A stretch of DNA of 64,000 nucleotides, from the NCBI RefSeq assembly GCF_000166295.1, contig NC_017506.1, positions 992,001 through 1,056,000 of the forward strand. The letters are read 5' to 3'. Position 1 is the stretch's first letter. The number at the start of each line of letters is the position of its first letter. Both the position numbers and the translations under genes were made by a program. The stretch is from Marinobacter adhaerens HP15. Lineage in GTDB: Bacteria; Pseudomonadota; Gammaproteobacteria; Pseudomonadales; Oleiphilaceae. The notes under the pieces were generated by a model, which saw only the letters and a program-made list of their open reading frames with translations, had not been told where the DNA came from and made no database searches. Positions 37,271 to 47,935 of the stretch are shown here, piece by piece.

Positions 37271-38967
37271 GCAACTTGCTCCTTGCTGGTTTTGGCGGTG
37301 CGGGCGGTTTCGTCGATCATGTCGGTATTGCTGGCGCCGGGTTTTACGATGGGCCAGACGTTCTCTTCACGGCTGATGGCAACGTGCAGCAGCATCGGGC
37401 CGTTGTAGGCCAGGATGGTTTCAATGCCGCGGCGGATCTGGTCGGTGCGTTCGATGTACAGGGCCGGGATGTCGAAGGCCCGGGCCATGGCAACGAAGTC
37501 GGGGTTGTCGTCCAGGTTAATCTGGCTTTCCCGGTTGTTGTAGAACAGCTCCTGCTGCTGGCGGACCATGCCCAGGCACTGGTTGTCCATGACGATCAGT
37601 TTTACCGGCAGATTGTAGCGGCGGATGGTAGCCAGTTCCTGAGCGTTCATCATGAAAGAGCCATCGCCGGTGACGTTGATGACGGTGCTGTTGCGATCCG
37701 CAAACTGGGCGCCGATGGCAGCAGGCAGGCCGAAGCCCATGGTGCCGAGGCCGCCGCTGGTCAGGTGATGGCGCGGGTGATCGAAGTCGTAGTGCTGGGC
37801 TACCCACATCTGGTGCTGGCCAACGTCGCAGGCGATCACGGTGTCGTCCGGGGCAATCCGGGAGAGTTGGCGGATAAACGCTGGGCCAGTTATTGGCGCC
37901 AGGGGCTCTTCGTTGTCGGCGGCGTGGAAGCCGCCTGTGGTGTACCAACTGCGGCACTGTTTCTGCCACTCACTGATGGCCAGTGGGTCGGCGTGCAATT
38001 CGCCCGCCAATGATTTCAGGATGTGGTTCAGATCACCGCGGATGGCCAGATCGGCATCGCGCAATTTGTTGATCTCGGCGGCATCGGCATCAATGTGGAT
38101 CATCCTGGCATTGGGTGCAAAGCCGTCCAGTTTGCCGGTGGCGCGATCGTCCAGGCGGGCGCCGATGACCAGCAGCAGGTCGCACTCGTCGACGGCCTTG
38201 TTGGCGGCCCGGGAGCCGTGCATGCCCAGCATGCCGAGGTTGTAGGGGTTGTGTTTGCCGGGGTTGCCAATGCCCTTCAGCGTGACAACCGCCGGCAGGG
38301 CTGAGGACTCCGCAAAGGCCCGGAAGTTCTCCTCGGCGTGGCCCAGGCTGATACCTCCACCACTGTACAGCAGGGGCTTGCGAGCGGCGCGCAGCATCGC
38401 CAGGGCTTCCTTCAGGTCTGGCGAAGCCGGCTCATAGGGCTGAGCCTGGGGGAAGGGTGCATCGGCCACGTCGCTCAGCAACAGGTCCTTGGGGATATCA
38501 ATCCAGACCGGTCCGGGGCGACCGCTCTGGGCCAGCTCGATCGCCTCTTCCATGATGATTGGCAGGCTGTCCGCATCATTGATCAGGTAACTGTGCTTTA
38601 CGATACCCAGGGTCATGCCCAGTACGTCGGTTTCCTGGAAGGCGTCGGTGCCGATCAGGCCAGACGGCACCTGGCCGGTGATGACCAGCATGGGAATGGA
38701 ATCCCGGTGGGCATTGGCAACACCGGTGATCAGGTTGGTGGCGCCGGGACCGGACGTGGCAATGCATACGCCCAGCTTGCCGCTGGCCCGGGCATAGCCA
38801 TCGGCCGCCAGGGCGCATCCCTGCTCGTGGCGGCACAGCACGTGCTCCACGCCCACATCGTCCACCAGCGCGTCGTATAGCGGCATGATGCAGCCGCCCG
38901 GATACCCGAAGACCGTGCTGATGTTATGGCGGTGGAACGCTTCAAGAATGTGCTGTGCGCCGTTCAT
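37267..38967 (-). CDS. ilvG: Acetolactate synthase catalytic subunit, IlvG type
   Basis: This 566-residue ThDP enzyme condenses two pyruvates, or pyruvate with 2-oxobutyrate, in valine/leucine/isoleucine synthesis. The ThDP glutamate is in CRHEQGCALAADGYAR, the thiamine-Mg motif GDGSFMMNAQELATI near residue 430, and the FAD region in the middle. Small-subunit type and a leader attenuator point to the ilvGM form. It is preceded by a leader peptide and terminator at 38995-39149. Confidence 0.93.
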   Translation of the reverse strand: MNGAQHILEAFHRHNISTVFGYPGGCIMPLYDALVDDVGVEHVLCRHEQGCALAADGYARASGKLGVCIATSGPGATNLITGVANAHRDSIPMLVITGQVPSGLIGTDAFQETDVLGMTLGIVKHSYLINDADSLPIIMEEAIELAQSGRPGPVWIDIPKDLLLSDVADAPFPQAQPYEPASPDLKEALAMLRAARKPLLYSGGGISLGHAEENFRAFAESSALPAVVTLKGIGNPGKHNPYNLGMLGMHGSRAANKAVDECDLLLVIGARLDDRATGKLDGFAPNARMIHIDADAAEINKLRDADLAIRGDLNHILKSLAGELHADPLAISEWQKQCRSWYTTGGFHAADNEEPLAPITGPAFIRQLSRIAPDDTVIACDVGQHQMWVAQHYDFDHPRHHLTSGGLGTMGFGLPAAIGAQFADRNSTVINVTGDGSFMMNAQELATIRRYNLPVKLIVMDNQCLGMVRQQQELFYNNRESQINLDDNPDFVAMARAFDIPALYIERTDQIRRGIETILAYNGPMLLHVAISREENVWPIVKPGASNTDMIDETARTAKTSKEQVA

Positions 38968-38994
38968 GGTCGTTTTTCCCTTTTCTTTTGCCGT

Positions 38995-39035
38995 AAAAAA
39001 GAAACCCCCGGGACCTTTCGGTGCCGGGGGTTTCT
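38995..39035 (-). terminator. Attenuator terminator upstream of ilvG
   Basis: Perfect 12-bp arms (39000-39011 and 39024-39035, AGAAACCCCCGG with its complement) enclose a short ACC-GAAA-GGT stem-loop. On the minus strand the stem runs into six or more T residues (38995-39000). It lies between the leader peptide stop and the ilvG start, 28 bases from the latter. Confidence 0.92.
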
Positions 39036-39056
39036 GGTGTCTTGTCAGGTTTGTCG

Positions 39057-39149
39057 CTATCTCACCCGCTTGTCCACGCAGAAGCCCCCGGACGGTACCA
39101 CGACCACCAGGACTAGCTTCACAAGGACAATCACTGCGTTGAGATTCAT
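39057..39149 (-). CDS. ilvL: ilv operon leader peptide
   Basis: A 30-codon frame begins ATG at 39149 and ends TAG at 39057. The first 18 residues are MNLNAVIVLVKLVLVVVV: nine Val, three to four Leu and one Ile, with further Val after that. This is the composition of ilv leader peptides, in which ribosome stalling at scarce charged Val/Leu/Ile tRNAs controls transcription into the structural genes. The SD is weak. It sits directly upstream of the attenuator. Confidence 0.88.
   Translation of the reverse strand: MNLNAVIVLVKLVLVVVVPSGGFCVDKRVR
39081..39091 (-). promoter_or_regulatory. Antiterminator segment in the ilv leader
   Basis: On the minus strand CCGGGGGCTTC, within leader codons 20-23, can pair with GAAACCCCCGG of the terminator's 5' arm (seven contiguous pairs, one mismatch, three pairs). 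Pairing would stop the terminator from forming. A ribosome stalled in the Val run (codons 13-18, 39096-39113) would leave it free or nearly so. Confidence 0.7.
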
Positions 39150-39180
39150 AAAATCGACAGTCTGCTCTGAATTCGTAAAA

Positions 39181-39198
39181 AGATTCTGTGTAGAATCT
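39181..39198. promoter_or_regulatory. 18-bp palindrome between ilvL and the RND operon
   Basis: AGATTC-TGTGTA-GAATCT has perfect 6-base arms. It overlaps TAGAAT, a possible -10 for the efflux operon, and lies 32 bp upstream of the ilv leader start. A repressor site is possible; no local repressor gene is present. Confidence 0.4.
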
Positions 39199-39277
39199 AC
39201 CCCACGTTTTTAGCCGGATGCAACCGTTAATTGCCGGTTTTTTCTGCCACCCTCGATTCAGGAACAGTGAGCATTCA

Positions 39278-40360
39278 ATGACGAAAGCAAAATGGGGTTC
39301 TCTCGGACTGTCACTTCTGATCGTGATTGCGCTGGTAATCTGGATGGCGACTGGCGAGGTGAAGGTGGCCAGTGACGAGGCGCCGGAGCGTCAGGACAGC
39401 GGCGATGACCAGCTCACGACCGTGCAGGTGGAAACGCTTTCGGCACGGCTCCACGAGCCGGGGCTTATGCTCCAGGGCCAGCTGGAACCCTGGAGTTCGG
39501 TGATGCTGAGCGCCCAGGTGCCCGGGCGGGTGGAGTCCCTGGCAGTCGGGCTTGGAGAGCAGGTCCGGGAAGGCCAGACATTGCTTACGATTGCCGATGA
39601 AGGAAGGAGTGCAGCCGTTTTGCGCTGGCAGTCCCGGGTTCGGAAACTGGAGGCGGATCTTGCAGCCGCTCGCCGGCTGCGGGCCAGCAATCTTGCGGCG
39701 GAATCCGAGGTCCTGGCTCTGGAAAGCGAACTGGCTGCGGCCAATGCCGAGCTGACCAGCGCCCGCCAGGCAATCAGCCATCTCACCCCGGAGGCGCCAT
39801 TTGACGGCACCATTAATCGCAAGTCGGTGGATACCGGTGATCTGGTGCAGGTGGGGTCACCTTTGTTTCAGCTGGTAAGGGTGGATCGCCTGAAAGCCAC
39901 GGCGCAGATTCCCCAGCAGTCGGTGGGTGATGTGGCAACCGGCCAGGCGGTTCGTGTGGACCTGCTGGATGGCAGCCGTCTCTCGGGCATCGTGACTTTT
40001 GTGGCCAGCGCCGCCTCTCCGGAAACCCGGAGTTTTGCCGTGGAAATCGCGGTGGAGAATCCGGATCGCAAACGAGTGGCTGGCGGCAGCGCCAGCCTGC
40101 GGGTGGCACTGCCCGAGGTTAAGGCGATGTTTATCTCACCTGCCTATTTGTCACTGGGTGACGACGGTCGTCCCGGAGTGAAGTACGTGAACGGCGAGAA
40201 CCGTGTTGAGTTCGGCGAAGTGAAACTACTCAGCGTGTCTACCGATGGTGCCTGGGTGACCGGTTTGCCGGATGAGATCCGTCTGATTACCCGGGGCGGT
40301 GGATTCGTGAGCACCGGCGAGCAGGTCGTGCCGGTCGACGCCGCTGAAGACAGGGGCTAG
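39278..40360 (+). CDS. RND efflux periplasmic adaptor (membrane fusion protein)
   Basis: This 360-residue adaptor has one N-terminal membrane anchor (LSLLIVIALVIWMA), a lipoyl half-motif near AQVPGRVESLAVGLGEQVREGQ, a helical hairpin at about 110-145, the second lipoyl half in EAPFDGTINRKSVDTGDLV, and a beta-barrel domain. It links an RND pump to an outer-membrane channel, which is not encoded here. The ATG at 39278 is preferred to an earlier frame start at 39218 because the normal N-terminus begins there. Confidence 0.9.
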   Translation: MTKAKWGSLGLSLLIVIALVIWMATGEVKVASDEAPERQDSGDDQLTTVQVETLSARLHEPGLMLQGQLEPWSSVMLSAQVPGRVESLAVGLGEQVREGQTLLTIADEGRSAAVLRWQSRVRKLEADLAAARRLRASNLAAESEVLALESELAAANAELTSARQAISHLTPEAPFDGTINRKSVDTGDLVQVGSPLFQLVRVDRLKATAQIPQQSVGDVATGQAVRVDLLDGSRLSGIVTFVASAASPETRSFAVEIAVENPDRKRVAGGSASLRVALPEVKAMFISPAYLSLGDDGRPGVKYVNGENRVEFGEVKLLSVSTDGAWVTGLPDEIRLITRGGGFVSTGEQVVPVDAAEDRG

Positions 40361-40365
40361 ACCGC

Positions 40366-43300
40366 ATGCGCGCACTGATCTTTGCCGCCATCGACCGCAG
40401 CCGGACCACCTTGCTGACGCTGCTGTTCCTGATTCTCGGGGGGATTGCCGCGTTTCAGACCATCCCCAAGGAAGCCAACCCCGACGTCACCATTCCGATG
40501 ATCTATGTCTCCATGACCCTGGACGGAATCAGCCCGGAGGACGCCGAGCGCCTCCTTGTCCGTCCCATGGAGCAGGAATTGCGTTCCCTGGAAGGCATCA
40601 AGGAAATGCGGGGTACGGCCTCTGAAGGGCATGCCTCGGTGATGCTGGAGTTCGATGCCGGATTTGATCCGGACAAAGCGCTGCAGGACGTTCGCGAGAA
40701 AGTGGATACCGCTCGCACCAAGCTGCCTCAGGAAGCAGATGAGCCGAGGGTGAACGAAATCAACGTGTCCCTGTTCCCGGTGTTATCCGTCGGTCTGTCC
40801 GGGCCACTGTCGGAGCGCGAGCTGATCACCATCGCCCGCCGGTTCCAGGATGCCATTGAGTCCATTCCGGAAGTGCTTGAGGTGGAGATTGGCGGCGATC
40901 GGGAAGACCTGCTGGAAATCGTGGTCGATCCCCAGGTTCTGGAGAGCTACGGCATCGATTTTGACCAGTTGGCGTCCCTCGTAACCCGCAACAACCAGCT
41001 GGTCGCTGCAGGCTCCCTCGATACCGGCAACGGCCGCATGGCCCTGAAAGTGCCCGGCGTGATCGAGACCATCGAAGATGTGATGTCCATGCCGGTGAAG
41101 GTGGATGGCGACACGGTCGTTACGTTTGGCGACGTGGCCATGCTCCAGCGCACCTTCAAGGATCCGACCGGTTTTGCCCGCATCAATGGCGAGCCGGCGC
41201 TGGTGCTGGAGGTGTCCAAGCGTTCGGGCGCCAACATTATCGAGACCATTGCCCAGGTTCGCGAATTGATCGATGAGGCCAGGCCTCAGTTGCCGGACTC
41301 GCTGGAAATCCGCTACATCATGGATCAGTCCGAAGAGGTGCGCGATATCCTCAGTGATCTGCTGAACAACGTGCTTACCGCCATCGTGCTCGTTCTGATT
41401 GTGGTGATCGCCGCCATGGGACCGCGTTCTGCGGTGATGGTCGGGCTGACCATTCCGGGGGCGTTCCTGACCGGGATCCTGGTGATCTGGAGCATGGGGC
41501 TCACGCTCAATATCGTGGTGCTGTTCAGCCTGATTCTGGTAGCGGGCATGCTGGTGGATGGCGCCATCGTGGTCTCGGAGCTGGCGGACCGGAACCTGTC
41601 GGAAGGGCAGACGGTCAAGCATGCCTGGGCCGAGGCAGCCAGCCGTATGGCCTGGCCCATTATTGCCTCTACGGCAACCACGTTGGCGGTGTTCGTGCCG
41701 TTGCTGTTCTGGCCGGGCGTGGTGGGGGAGTTTATGAAGTTCCTGCCACTCACGGTGATCATCTGCCTGATTGCTTCCCTGGCCATGGCGCTGGTGTTCC
41801 TGCCCGTCCTGGGCAGCACCAGCGGCGGGCGCCGGGCGCGGCAGGGGAATTCGTCGGGGCGCCTGATGGAGGGTTATCGACGGGTACTGGGACTGCTACT
41901 TCGTTCACCGGGGCTGACGTTGATTGGTGTGCTGTGCGTGATCGCCGTGATCTACGCCGCGTATGCCCGCTTTAACCATGGGGTCGAGTTCTTCCCCAGT
42001 GTTGAGCCGGATTCCGCCCAGGTTCAGGTGAGGGCGAGGGGTGATCTCTCAGTGTGGGAGCGGGATGCCATTGTGCGTGAAGTGGAGCAGCGGTTGCGTG
42101 GCATGCCCGAGGTGAAGGCCCTGTACGCCCGCTCAATGGTACAGACCAGCTCGCAACTGGCGCCAGATGTCATCGGCGTTCTGCAATTCCAGTTTACCGA
42201 CTGGTTCACCCGGCGACCCGCCAGTGCGATTCTCGACGATTTCCGCGACATGACCTCCGATATCGCGGGCGTTGAGCTGGAATTTCGCAAACAGGAAGGT
42301 GGGCCTGCCGAAGGCAAGCCGATCGAGCTGCAGGTGAGCAGCCGCGAAGCGAACAGTCTCAATGGCTACGTGGACGAAATCAAAGACCGCATGCGTGAGC
42401 TCGGTGGGTTCGTGGACATCGAAGACGACCGCAGCCTTCCGGGGATTGAGTGGCGGCTGCAGGTTGACCGGGAAGCCGCCGCTCGCTTCGGTACCGATGT
42501 GCTGGGTATCGGCAGTGCCGTGCGCTTGGTGACCAACGGGTTGAAACTGGCCACCTATCGCCCGGAAGACGTGCGGGATGAAGTGGACATCGTGGTGCGC
42601 GTGCCGAACAACTGGAGGGAGCTGGATCATCTGCAGCGCCAGACCATTCATACCTCCCGGGGCCAGGTGCCGCTCTCTGAATTCGTCGATCTTCGTCCGG
42701 GCGACAAAACCAACAGTATTGTCCGGGTGGACGGCCAGCGCACGGTAACCATCAAATCCGATCTGGCTCAGGGTCGCCGCGTGGATGAGCTGCTGCGGGC
42801 CCTGCAGGCCGAGATGCCGGAACCGCCAGAGGGAATTTCGGTGAAGTTTGCCGGCGAGAACGAGGATCAGCAGCAGGCATCCAACTTCCTTGCGACGGCC
42901 TTCCTGGTAGCCATCGGTCTCATGCTGTTGATACTGGTGACCCAGTTCAATTCGTTGTACCAGACCTTCCTGATTCTCTCGGCGATTGTGCTCTCCACCG
43001 CCGGGGTGCTGCTTGGCCTTCTGGTAAACGGTCAGTCGTTCGGCATTGTGATGGTGGGCATGGGTACGATTGCCCTGGCAGGCATCGTGGTAAACAACAA
43101 CATCATTCTGATTGATACCTACAACCAGATGCGCAAGGACGGGGTTGAGGCCTACGAGGCCGCCCTGGAAACCGGTTGCCTTCGCCTGAGGCCGGTGCTG
43201 CTGACGGCCATCACCACTGTGCTGGGATTGATGCCCATGGTCCTCGGCGTCAATGTGGACCTGCTGACGCCCTCCCTGGGCCTTGGTGCGCCATCAACCC

Positions 43301-43449
43301 AGTGGTGGACCCAGCTGTCCAGTGCCATCGCGGGGGGATTGGCGTTTGCTACGGTGCTGACGCTGTTGCTCACACCTGCATTGCTGGTGCTGGGTAACCG
43401 GGCCGGTCAGGCTTTCGGGAGACTGACCAGCCGATTCCGAACTACTTAA
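40366..43449 (+). CDS. RND efflux permease
   Basis: This 1027-residue pump has the typical 12-helix, two-loop architecture of the HAE-1 family and an N-terminus ([16 protein letters not shown]) of the AcrB-like superfamily. Relative to AcrB, the TM4 pair reads LVDGAIVV (the second Asp is Gly) and the TM10 lysine position reads VVNNNIIL, so the proton relay differs from the canonical AcrB set. Drug or metal specificity cannot be read. It follows the adaptor by five bases. Confidence 0.9.
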   Translation: MRALIFAAIDRSRTTLLTLLFLILGGIAAFQTIPKEANPDVTIPMIYVSMTLDGISPEDAERLLVRPMEQELRSLEGIKEMRGTASEGHASVMLEFDAGFDPDKALQDVREKVDTARTKLPQEADEPRVNEINVSLFPVLSVGLSGPLSERELITIARRFQDAIESIPEVLEVEIGGDREDLLEIVVDPQVLESYGIDFDQLASLVTRNNQLVAAGSLDTGNGRMALKVPGVIETIEDVMSMPVKVDGDTVVTFGDVAMLQRTFKDPTGFARINGEPALVLEVSKRSGANIIETIAQVRELIDEARPQLPDSLEIRYIMDQSEEVRDILSDLLNNVLTAIVLVLIVVIAAMGPRSAVMVGLTIPGAFLTGILVIWSMGLTLNIVVLFSLILVAGMLVDGAIVVSELADRNLSEGQTVKHAWAEAASRMAWPIIASTATTLAVFVPLLFWPGVVGEFMKFLPLTVIICLIASLAMALVFLPVLGSTSGGRRARQGNSSGRLMEGYRRVLGLLLRSPGLTLIGVLCVIAVIYAAYARFNHGVEFFPSVEPDSAQVQVRARGDLSVWERDAIVREVEQRLRGMPEVKALYARSMVQTSSQLAPDVIGVLQFQFTDWFTRRPASAILDDFRDMTSDIAGVELEFRKQEGGPAEGKPIELQVSSREANSLNGYVDEIKDRMRELGGFVDIEDDRSLPGIEWRLQVDREAAARFGTDVLGIGSAVRLVTNGLKLATYRPEDVRDEVDIVVRVPNNWRELDHLQRQTIHTSRGQVPLSEFVDLRPGDKTNSIVRVDGQRTVTIKSDLAQGRRVDELLRALQAEMPEPPEGISVKFAGENEDQQQASNFLATAFLVAIGLMLLILVTQFNSLYQTFLILSAIVLSTAGVLLGLLVNGQSFGIVMVGMGTIALAGIVVNNNIILIDTYNQMRKDGVEAYEAALETGCLRLRPVLLTAITTVLGLMPMVLGVNVDLLTPSLGLGAPSTQWWTQLSSAIAGGLAFATVLTLLLTPALLVLGNRAGQAFGRLTSRFRTT

Positions 43450-45071
43450 TGCTTGATCCGGCCCGCCAGTTCCTGGGCCCGGGCAGCCATGGCTTCCAGT
43501 TCAGGTACCGTGCGCAGGTTGTTTTCAGCAGCCTGGTGCATGGCTTCGGAGGTTTCGGCCACATCCGTGACATTGCGGTTGATGTCTTCACAGACACTGG
43601 TCTGTTCTTCGGCCGCTGTAGCGACCTGGGTTGTTGCGTCGTTGATGCTGCCCATGCGCCGGTTGATTTCGGCCAGGGTGGCGCGTACGGCTTCAACGGC
43701 CTCGCTGCTTTCCTGGGCTACAACGCCTGAGGCCTGCATGAACTCGGTGGCGTCCCGCGAAGCCCCACTGATGGCGCCGATGATCTGGTCGATTTCCACG
43801 GTGGCTTCCTGGGTCTTGGCAGCCAGGTTCCGGACTTCATCGGCAACGACCGCGAATCCGCGACCTGCGTCGCCGGCCCGGGCCGCCTCAATGGCGGCGT
43901 TCAGGGCCAGCAGGTTGGTCTGGTCTGCAATTTCCCGGATAACCTGCATAACGTCGCCGACCTTTTTACCATCATTGGCGAGTTGGTTGACGGTTTCGGC
44001 CGAGTTCCGGATCTGGTCGGTCAGACGCCGCATGCTGTCTACCGCCTTGTTGATCTGCGAATCCGCTGTAGCCGTCTCGTCGGATGTCTGGCTCACTTCG
44101 GTGGCTACCGAGGCAGCATGACTGGCCACATCTTCCGCGGTGGCAGACATTTCGTTCATGGCTGTCGCAATCTGCTCGATGCGCTGGTGGGCCAGGTCAG
44201 ACTGGCTGACGACACTGTCGGCGTTCTGGCGGATCAACTCGCCGGTATCGTTCAGTTGCCTGGCGTTCTCGCTCAGTTGGCTTCCGGTATCGCTGAGGAA
44301 GCGGTGCAGGCTTCGGGCGGCGTCGGCCAATTGCCCCAATTCGTCAGCCCGCTGCATGGTTACAGGATCCGAAAGATCACCGTCGCCCAGTCGGGAGATC
44401 TGCGAGGTGAGCTTCTGTGCGGGCCGGACCACACCTGACAACAGGATCATTATCAGCGCGATGGTACCCAGAATGATGGCGGCGATCAGAAGACCCGCCA
44501 CCAGCCAGCTACGCTCGGTGACAACGGTGTTCAGGGTTCGGGCCCGGTCAAGGCTATCTTCACGGACTGCGGTTGCGGCATCTACAATCAGTCTGGCAGG
44601 TTCACGGTCGATCCCCTGTACCGCGGCATCGCCTGCGTTCGGATCAAAGCCTGAGCGTGTGAACGCCTCGAATCCCTCACGATAGGCACGCCCCATCGTC
44701 TGGTGTGCCTGTTTGAAGTCGGACATCAGTGACTTTGCCTGTGGCTCCTGAATTCGGGGAATCAGGTCATCAAGCTGGCTCTGTATTGATGCTTCGCGCT
44801 GCTGAAATCGGCCCCAGTATTTGTCCAGTTGTTCCGGGTCGGCTCCGCGGATCAGGACGTTCTTCCACTCCTGGACCTGGGTCTTGAAGTCAGACAGCAC
44901 GTCCTGGGCTTCCAGGGCGTTAACCATTCTGGTGCTGACAAGACTGTTAAAGTCATCTTTGACTTTCAGAGAGAAATTCAGGTAAACCACCGCCACCGCA
45001 GCGACGATAAGGTTCGCCGTTAAAACGACGAGAAGAACCCGGTTAAGAATGCTTTTCGAGTACCAGTTCAT
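43446..45071 (-). CDS. Methyl-accepting chemotaxis protein
   Basis: This 541-residue MCP has an N-terminal TM ([20 protein letters not shown]), a four-helix-bundle periplasmic domain of about 150 residues, a second TM and HAMP near 200-270. The signalling hairpin contains the tip [23 protein letters not shown], split here over the strictly conserved glutamates. There is no C-terminal CheR-tether motif. The ligand is unknown. Its stop overlaps that of the RND gene. Confidence 0.92.
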   Translation of the reverse strand: MNWYSKSILNRVLLVVLTANLIVAAVAVVYLNFSLKVKDDFNSLVSTRMVNALEAQDVLSDFKTQVQEWKNVLIRGADPEQLDKYWGRFQQREASIQSQLDDLIPRIQEPQAKSLMSDFKQAHQTMGRAYREGFEAFTRSGFDPNAGDAAVQGIDREPARLIVDAATAVREDSLDRARTLNTVVTERSWLVAGLLIAAIILGTIALIMILLSGVVRPAQKLTSQISRLGDGDLSDPVTMQRADELGQLADAARSLHRFLSDTGSQLSENARQLNDTGELIRQNADSVVSQSDLAHQRIEQIATAMNEMSATAEDVASHAASVATEVSQTSDETATADSQINKAVDSMRRLTDQIRNSAETVNQLANDGKKVGDVMQVIREIADQTNLLALNAAIEAARAGDAGRGFAVVADEVRNLAAKTQEATVEIDQIIGAISGASRDATEFMQASGVVAQESSEAVEAVRATLAEINRRMGSINDATTQVATAAEEQTSVCEDINRNVTDVAETSEAMHQAAENNLRTVPELEAMAARAQELAGRIKH

Positions 45072-45225
45072 CAGCTATTCCTGGGAGCTATCGATGGTAA
45101 GGGTGTGTCGCTAGTGTATACGTAGCGTTAGTTGATTAGGTTATCTACTTTGGTATCGGCTAGAGAAGCGGGCTCTTGAATGCAATTGGCCGACTTGAAT
45201 ATGAAGCTTTTATGACATCTACATT

Positions 45226-45969
45226 ATGAGCAACCCACTAACCGTTCTTTACCGGGACGAACACCTTCTGGCTGTCCACAAACCAGCCGGGCTGTTGGTT
45301 CACCGGAGCCCTATCGACAAACACGAAACCGAGTTTGCCCTGCAATATGCCCGGGCGCTGAATGGTGGGCAGCACGTTTACCCGGTGCACCGCCTGGACC
45401 GTCCAACCTCCGGCGTCCTGGTGTTTGCCAGGGACAGCGACACTGCCCGCACGCTGGGTATGGCGCTGATGGCCGGTGAGGTGACGAAAACCTATCTGGC
45501 GATGGTGCGTGGCTGGCCGCCGGAACACGGGGAGATTGATCATCCCTTGCGAGAGGAACCGGAGGATCGACGGCTGAAAGGGGAAGAGCAGCCGGTGCGG
45601 GACGCTCTCACTTATTACCGCACGCTGACGACGACCGAGATACCAGTGGAGATCGAGAAATATCCGAGCAGTCGCTACGCCGTTGTTGAACTGAACCCGA
45701 AAACCGGCCGAAAGCACCAGTTGCGCAGGCATATGAAACACATCAACCACCCGATCATTGGCGATGCCAATCACGGTCGGGGCCGCCACAACCGCTATTT
45801 TGCAGAGCGATTCGGCCAGGGGCGGTTGATGCTGGCCGCAACCCGGATGGCATTCCAGCACCCGGTTTCGGGTAAACCACTGACCATTAGCGCCGCGCCT
45901 GAGGCGAGCTTTCTGGAGGTGTTATCGCTTTTCCCGGGATTTGACGTACGGGATCACTCGGAAAAGTAG
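45226..45969 (+). CDS. truC: tRNA pseudouridine synthase TruC type
   Basis: This 247-residue RluA-family synthase lacks the S4 domain. The catalytic Asp is in HRLDRPTSGVLVFA, with KTYLAMVRGW and the TruC-like LRRHMKHINHPIIGDANHG. E. coli TruC of similar length makes pseudouridine at tRNA position 65. It is one of the few monocistronic housekeeping genes in this part of the window. Confidence 0.85.
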   Translation: MSNPLTVLYRDEHLLAVHKPAGLLVHRSPIDKHETEFALQYARALNGGQHVYPVHRLDRPTSGVLVFARDSDTARTLGMALMAGEVTKTYLAMVRGWPPEHGEIDHPLREEPEDRRLKGEEQPVRDALTYYRTLTTTEIPVEIEKYPSSRYAVVELNPKTGRKHQLRRHMKHINHPIIGDANHGRGRHNRYFAERFGQGRLMLAATRMAFQHPVSGKPLTISAAPEASFLEVLSLFPGFDVRDHSEK

Positions 45970-47822
45970 CGCTTGATAAACTCTGGGTAGGGAAGCGGTT
46001 TACTGTAACGGTAGCCCTGAAGGTAGTCGCAGCCTTTCTCGAACAGCCAGCTTTCATGGGCTTCGCTCTCCACACCTTCTGCAACGACAGAAAGGCCAAG
46101 CCCCCTGGCCAGGCCAATGATCGACAGGGTGATAGCGCAATCGTTTTCGTCATCCGGAAGGTTGTTGATGAACGAGCGGTCGATCTTGATGCGGGAGAAG
46201 GGCAGGCTTTTGAGCCGGGACAGCGATGAGTACCCGGTGCCAAAGTCGTCGATAGCGAGCTCGGCGCCGGCGTGTACCAGCTGTTCCAGAACCCGACCGA
46301 TGACACTGAAATCACCCTGGATGGAGTCTTCGGTCACCTCAAACTGCAGGGCACTGACCGGCATGCCCTGGTTGCCGCAGATCTCTTTTACCAGCTCTGG
46401 CAACTCTGGGACCAATATCTGCTCTGCCGACAGGTTGACGGATATCGTTGGTAATGGCGTATTCCGGTCTTTTGCCTCACGCCAATGGGCGCAGACGTTT
46501 TTCAGCACACAGGCGCCCAGCTCATACATCAGGCCGGCGCTGCGCGCCACGTCCAGAAATTCAATCGGTGACAGCCAGCCACGTTGCGGGTGCTGCCAGC
46601 GAACCAGGGCCTCGGCGCTTTCCAGCTGTGTTCCCGTGCGGTCCATGATTGGCTGGTAGAAGACATCGAGGCCGCTGGTTCTGAGTGTTTCCCGCAGCTC
46701 GCTCTCGAGCGCAAACCGGGAGCGGGCTGTCATCTGGATTTCCGAATCGAACAGGGTCGAACGGTCCCCGCCCTGCCGCTTCGCGTGGTACATCGCAGCC
46801 TCTGCACCTCTGAGCAGTTCTTCTGACTCGTGGCAATCGCCCGGGAAGTGACAGATGCCCACACTGGCACTGACATTCAGATCCTGATCGGACACCCGGA
46901 TCGACTGGCGAATACGGCTGTGGATCTCCCGGATCACCTCGTCCAGAAAGCTCGGCTGGGTGTAGTTGCGAATAACCAGGGCAAATTCATCCCCTCCAAT
47001 GCGCGCCAGAAAGTCCTTACCCGCCAACTGGATTTCTTTCAGGCGCTGTCCGATATCGGCGATGACCTGATCCCCCGCCTGAGGGCCAAGGCCATCGTTG
47101 ATGGTTTTCAGGCGGTCAACGTCAATCCAGAGCAGTGCAAGACTGCCGGTGCCCCGGCCTTTGATCTTGCGCACCAGGTGGTTCAGCCGGTCACGCAGTG
47201 AATCTATGTTGGCAAGTCCGGTTAGAGAATCGTAGCGACTGACGTATTCCAGCGCCCGCTTGGATCTCAGCCATGCCTCGTGAGTGTTCATCAGGCTTAT
47301 GGTGTCTGCAATGGCAGCTGACAGAGAAATGTCCGGGACCGACCAGTCACGGCGCACACTTGATTCCAGGCAGACAACCCCGCTGAGTTGTTCGCCGTCG
47401 AAAATCGGCGCGTCTAACATGGAATGAATGTTCTGCACGGACAGATAATCGCGGTCGAAGGAACGGGTACGGATATCATTGCGGGCGTCCTCCACGGCAA
47501 TGACTCGTTCTTCGGTGATGGCGCGGAAGTAGTCAGGGTGGTCTGAGCGAAACAGGTTGAACTCTGAGCCATTCTGCGCGATGCAGCTATTGCGGCCGGG
47601 CAGCTCTTTGTCGTGAAGCCACTCGCAGGTGATCCGGTCCCGTTCCGGAGGGAAAAGCCAGACACTCGCCCGTTTCACGCCCAATAGCCGGGTGCACAGC
47701 TCCATGAGGGCTGCCAGCTTCCGGGGGCGGGGCATCTCGATAAAGCTGGTATTGTGGCTCAGCTCCATCAGTGCCTTGTGGTGGGTCACGAGGACTTCAC
47801 TGTCACGCATGGCCGGGCTCAA
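45954..47822 (-). CDS. GAF-GGDEF-EAL cyclic-di-GMP protein
   Basis: This 622-residue protein has a GAF domain (about 15-175), a GGDEF domain with an intact RIGGDEFALV, and an EAL domain with EALVRW and DDFGTGYSSLSRLKSLPFSRIKIDRSF in two segments. Both active sites appear intact, so either activity or an allosteric GGDEF is possible. The TTG at 47822 has AAGGA upstream; an ATG at 47810 is the alternative. Its 3' end overlaps truC by 16 bp. Confidence 0.92.
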   Translation of the reverse strand: MSPAMRDSEVLVTHHKALMELSHNTSFIEMPRPRKLAALMELCTRLLGVKRASVWLFPPERDRITCEWLHDKELPGRNSCIAQNGSEFNLFRSDHPDYFRAITEERVIAVEDARNDIRTRSFDRDYLSVQNIHSMLDAPIFDGEQLSGVVCLESSVRRDWSVPDISLSAAIADTISLMNTHEAWLRSKRALEYVSRYDSLTGLANIDSLRDRLNHLVRKIKGRGTGSLALLWIDVDRLKTINDGLGPQAGDQVIADIGQRLKEIQLAGKDFLARIGGDEFALVIRNYTQPSFLDEVIREIHSRIRQSIRVSDQDLNVSASVGICHFPGDCHESEELLRGAEAAMYHAKRQGGDRSTLFDSEIQMTARSRFALESELRETLRTSGLDVFYQPIMDRTGTQLESAEALVRWQHPQRGWLSPIEFLDVARSAGLMYELGACVLKNVCAHWREAKDRNTPLPTISVNLSAEQILVPELPELVKEICGNQGMPVSALQFEVTEDSIQGDFSVIGRVLEQLVHAGAELAIDDFGTGYSSLSRLKSLPFSRIKIDRSFINNLPDDENDCAITLSIIGLARGLGLSVVAEGVESEAHESWLFEKGCDYLQGYRYSKPLPYPEFIKRYFSE

Positions 47823-47935
47823 TAAATTGTCCTTCTTAGAATTACGAACGGCCTTGGCTCTCGGTTTGGATACTTGATCAGGTTACGTCTAAGTTCTTTA
47901 AAGAATATGGCAGCTGTTTTTATAAGTGTCCAACT

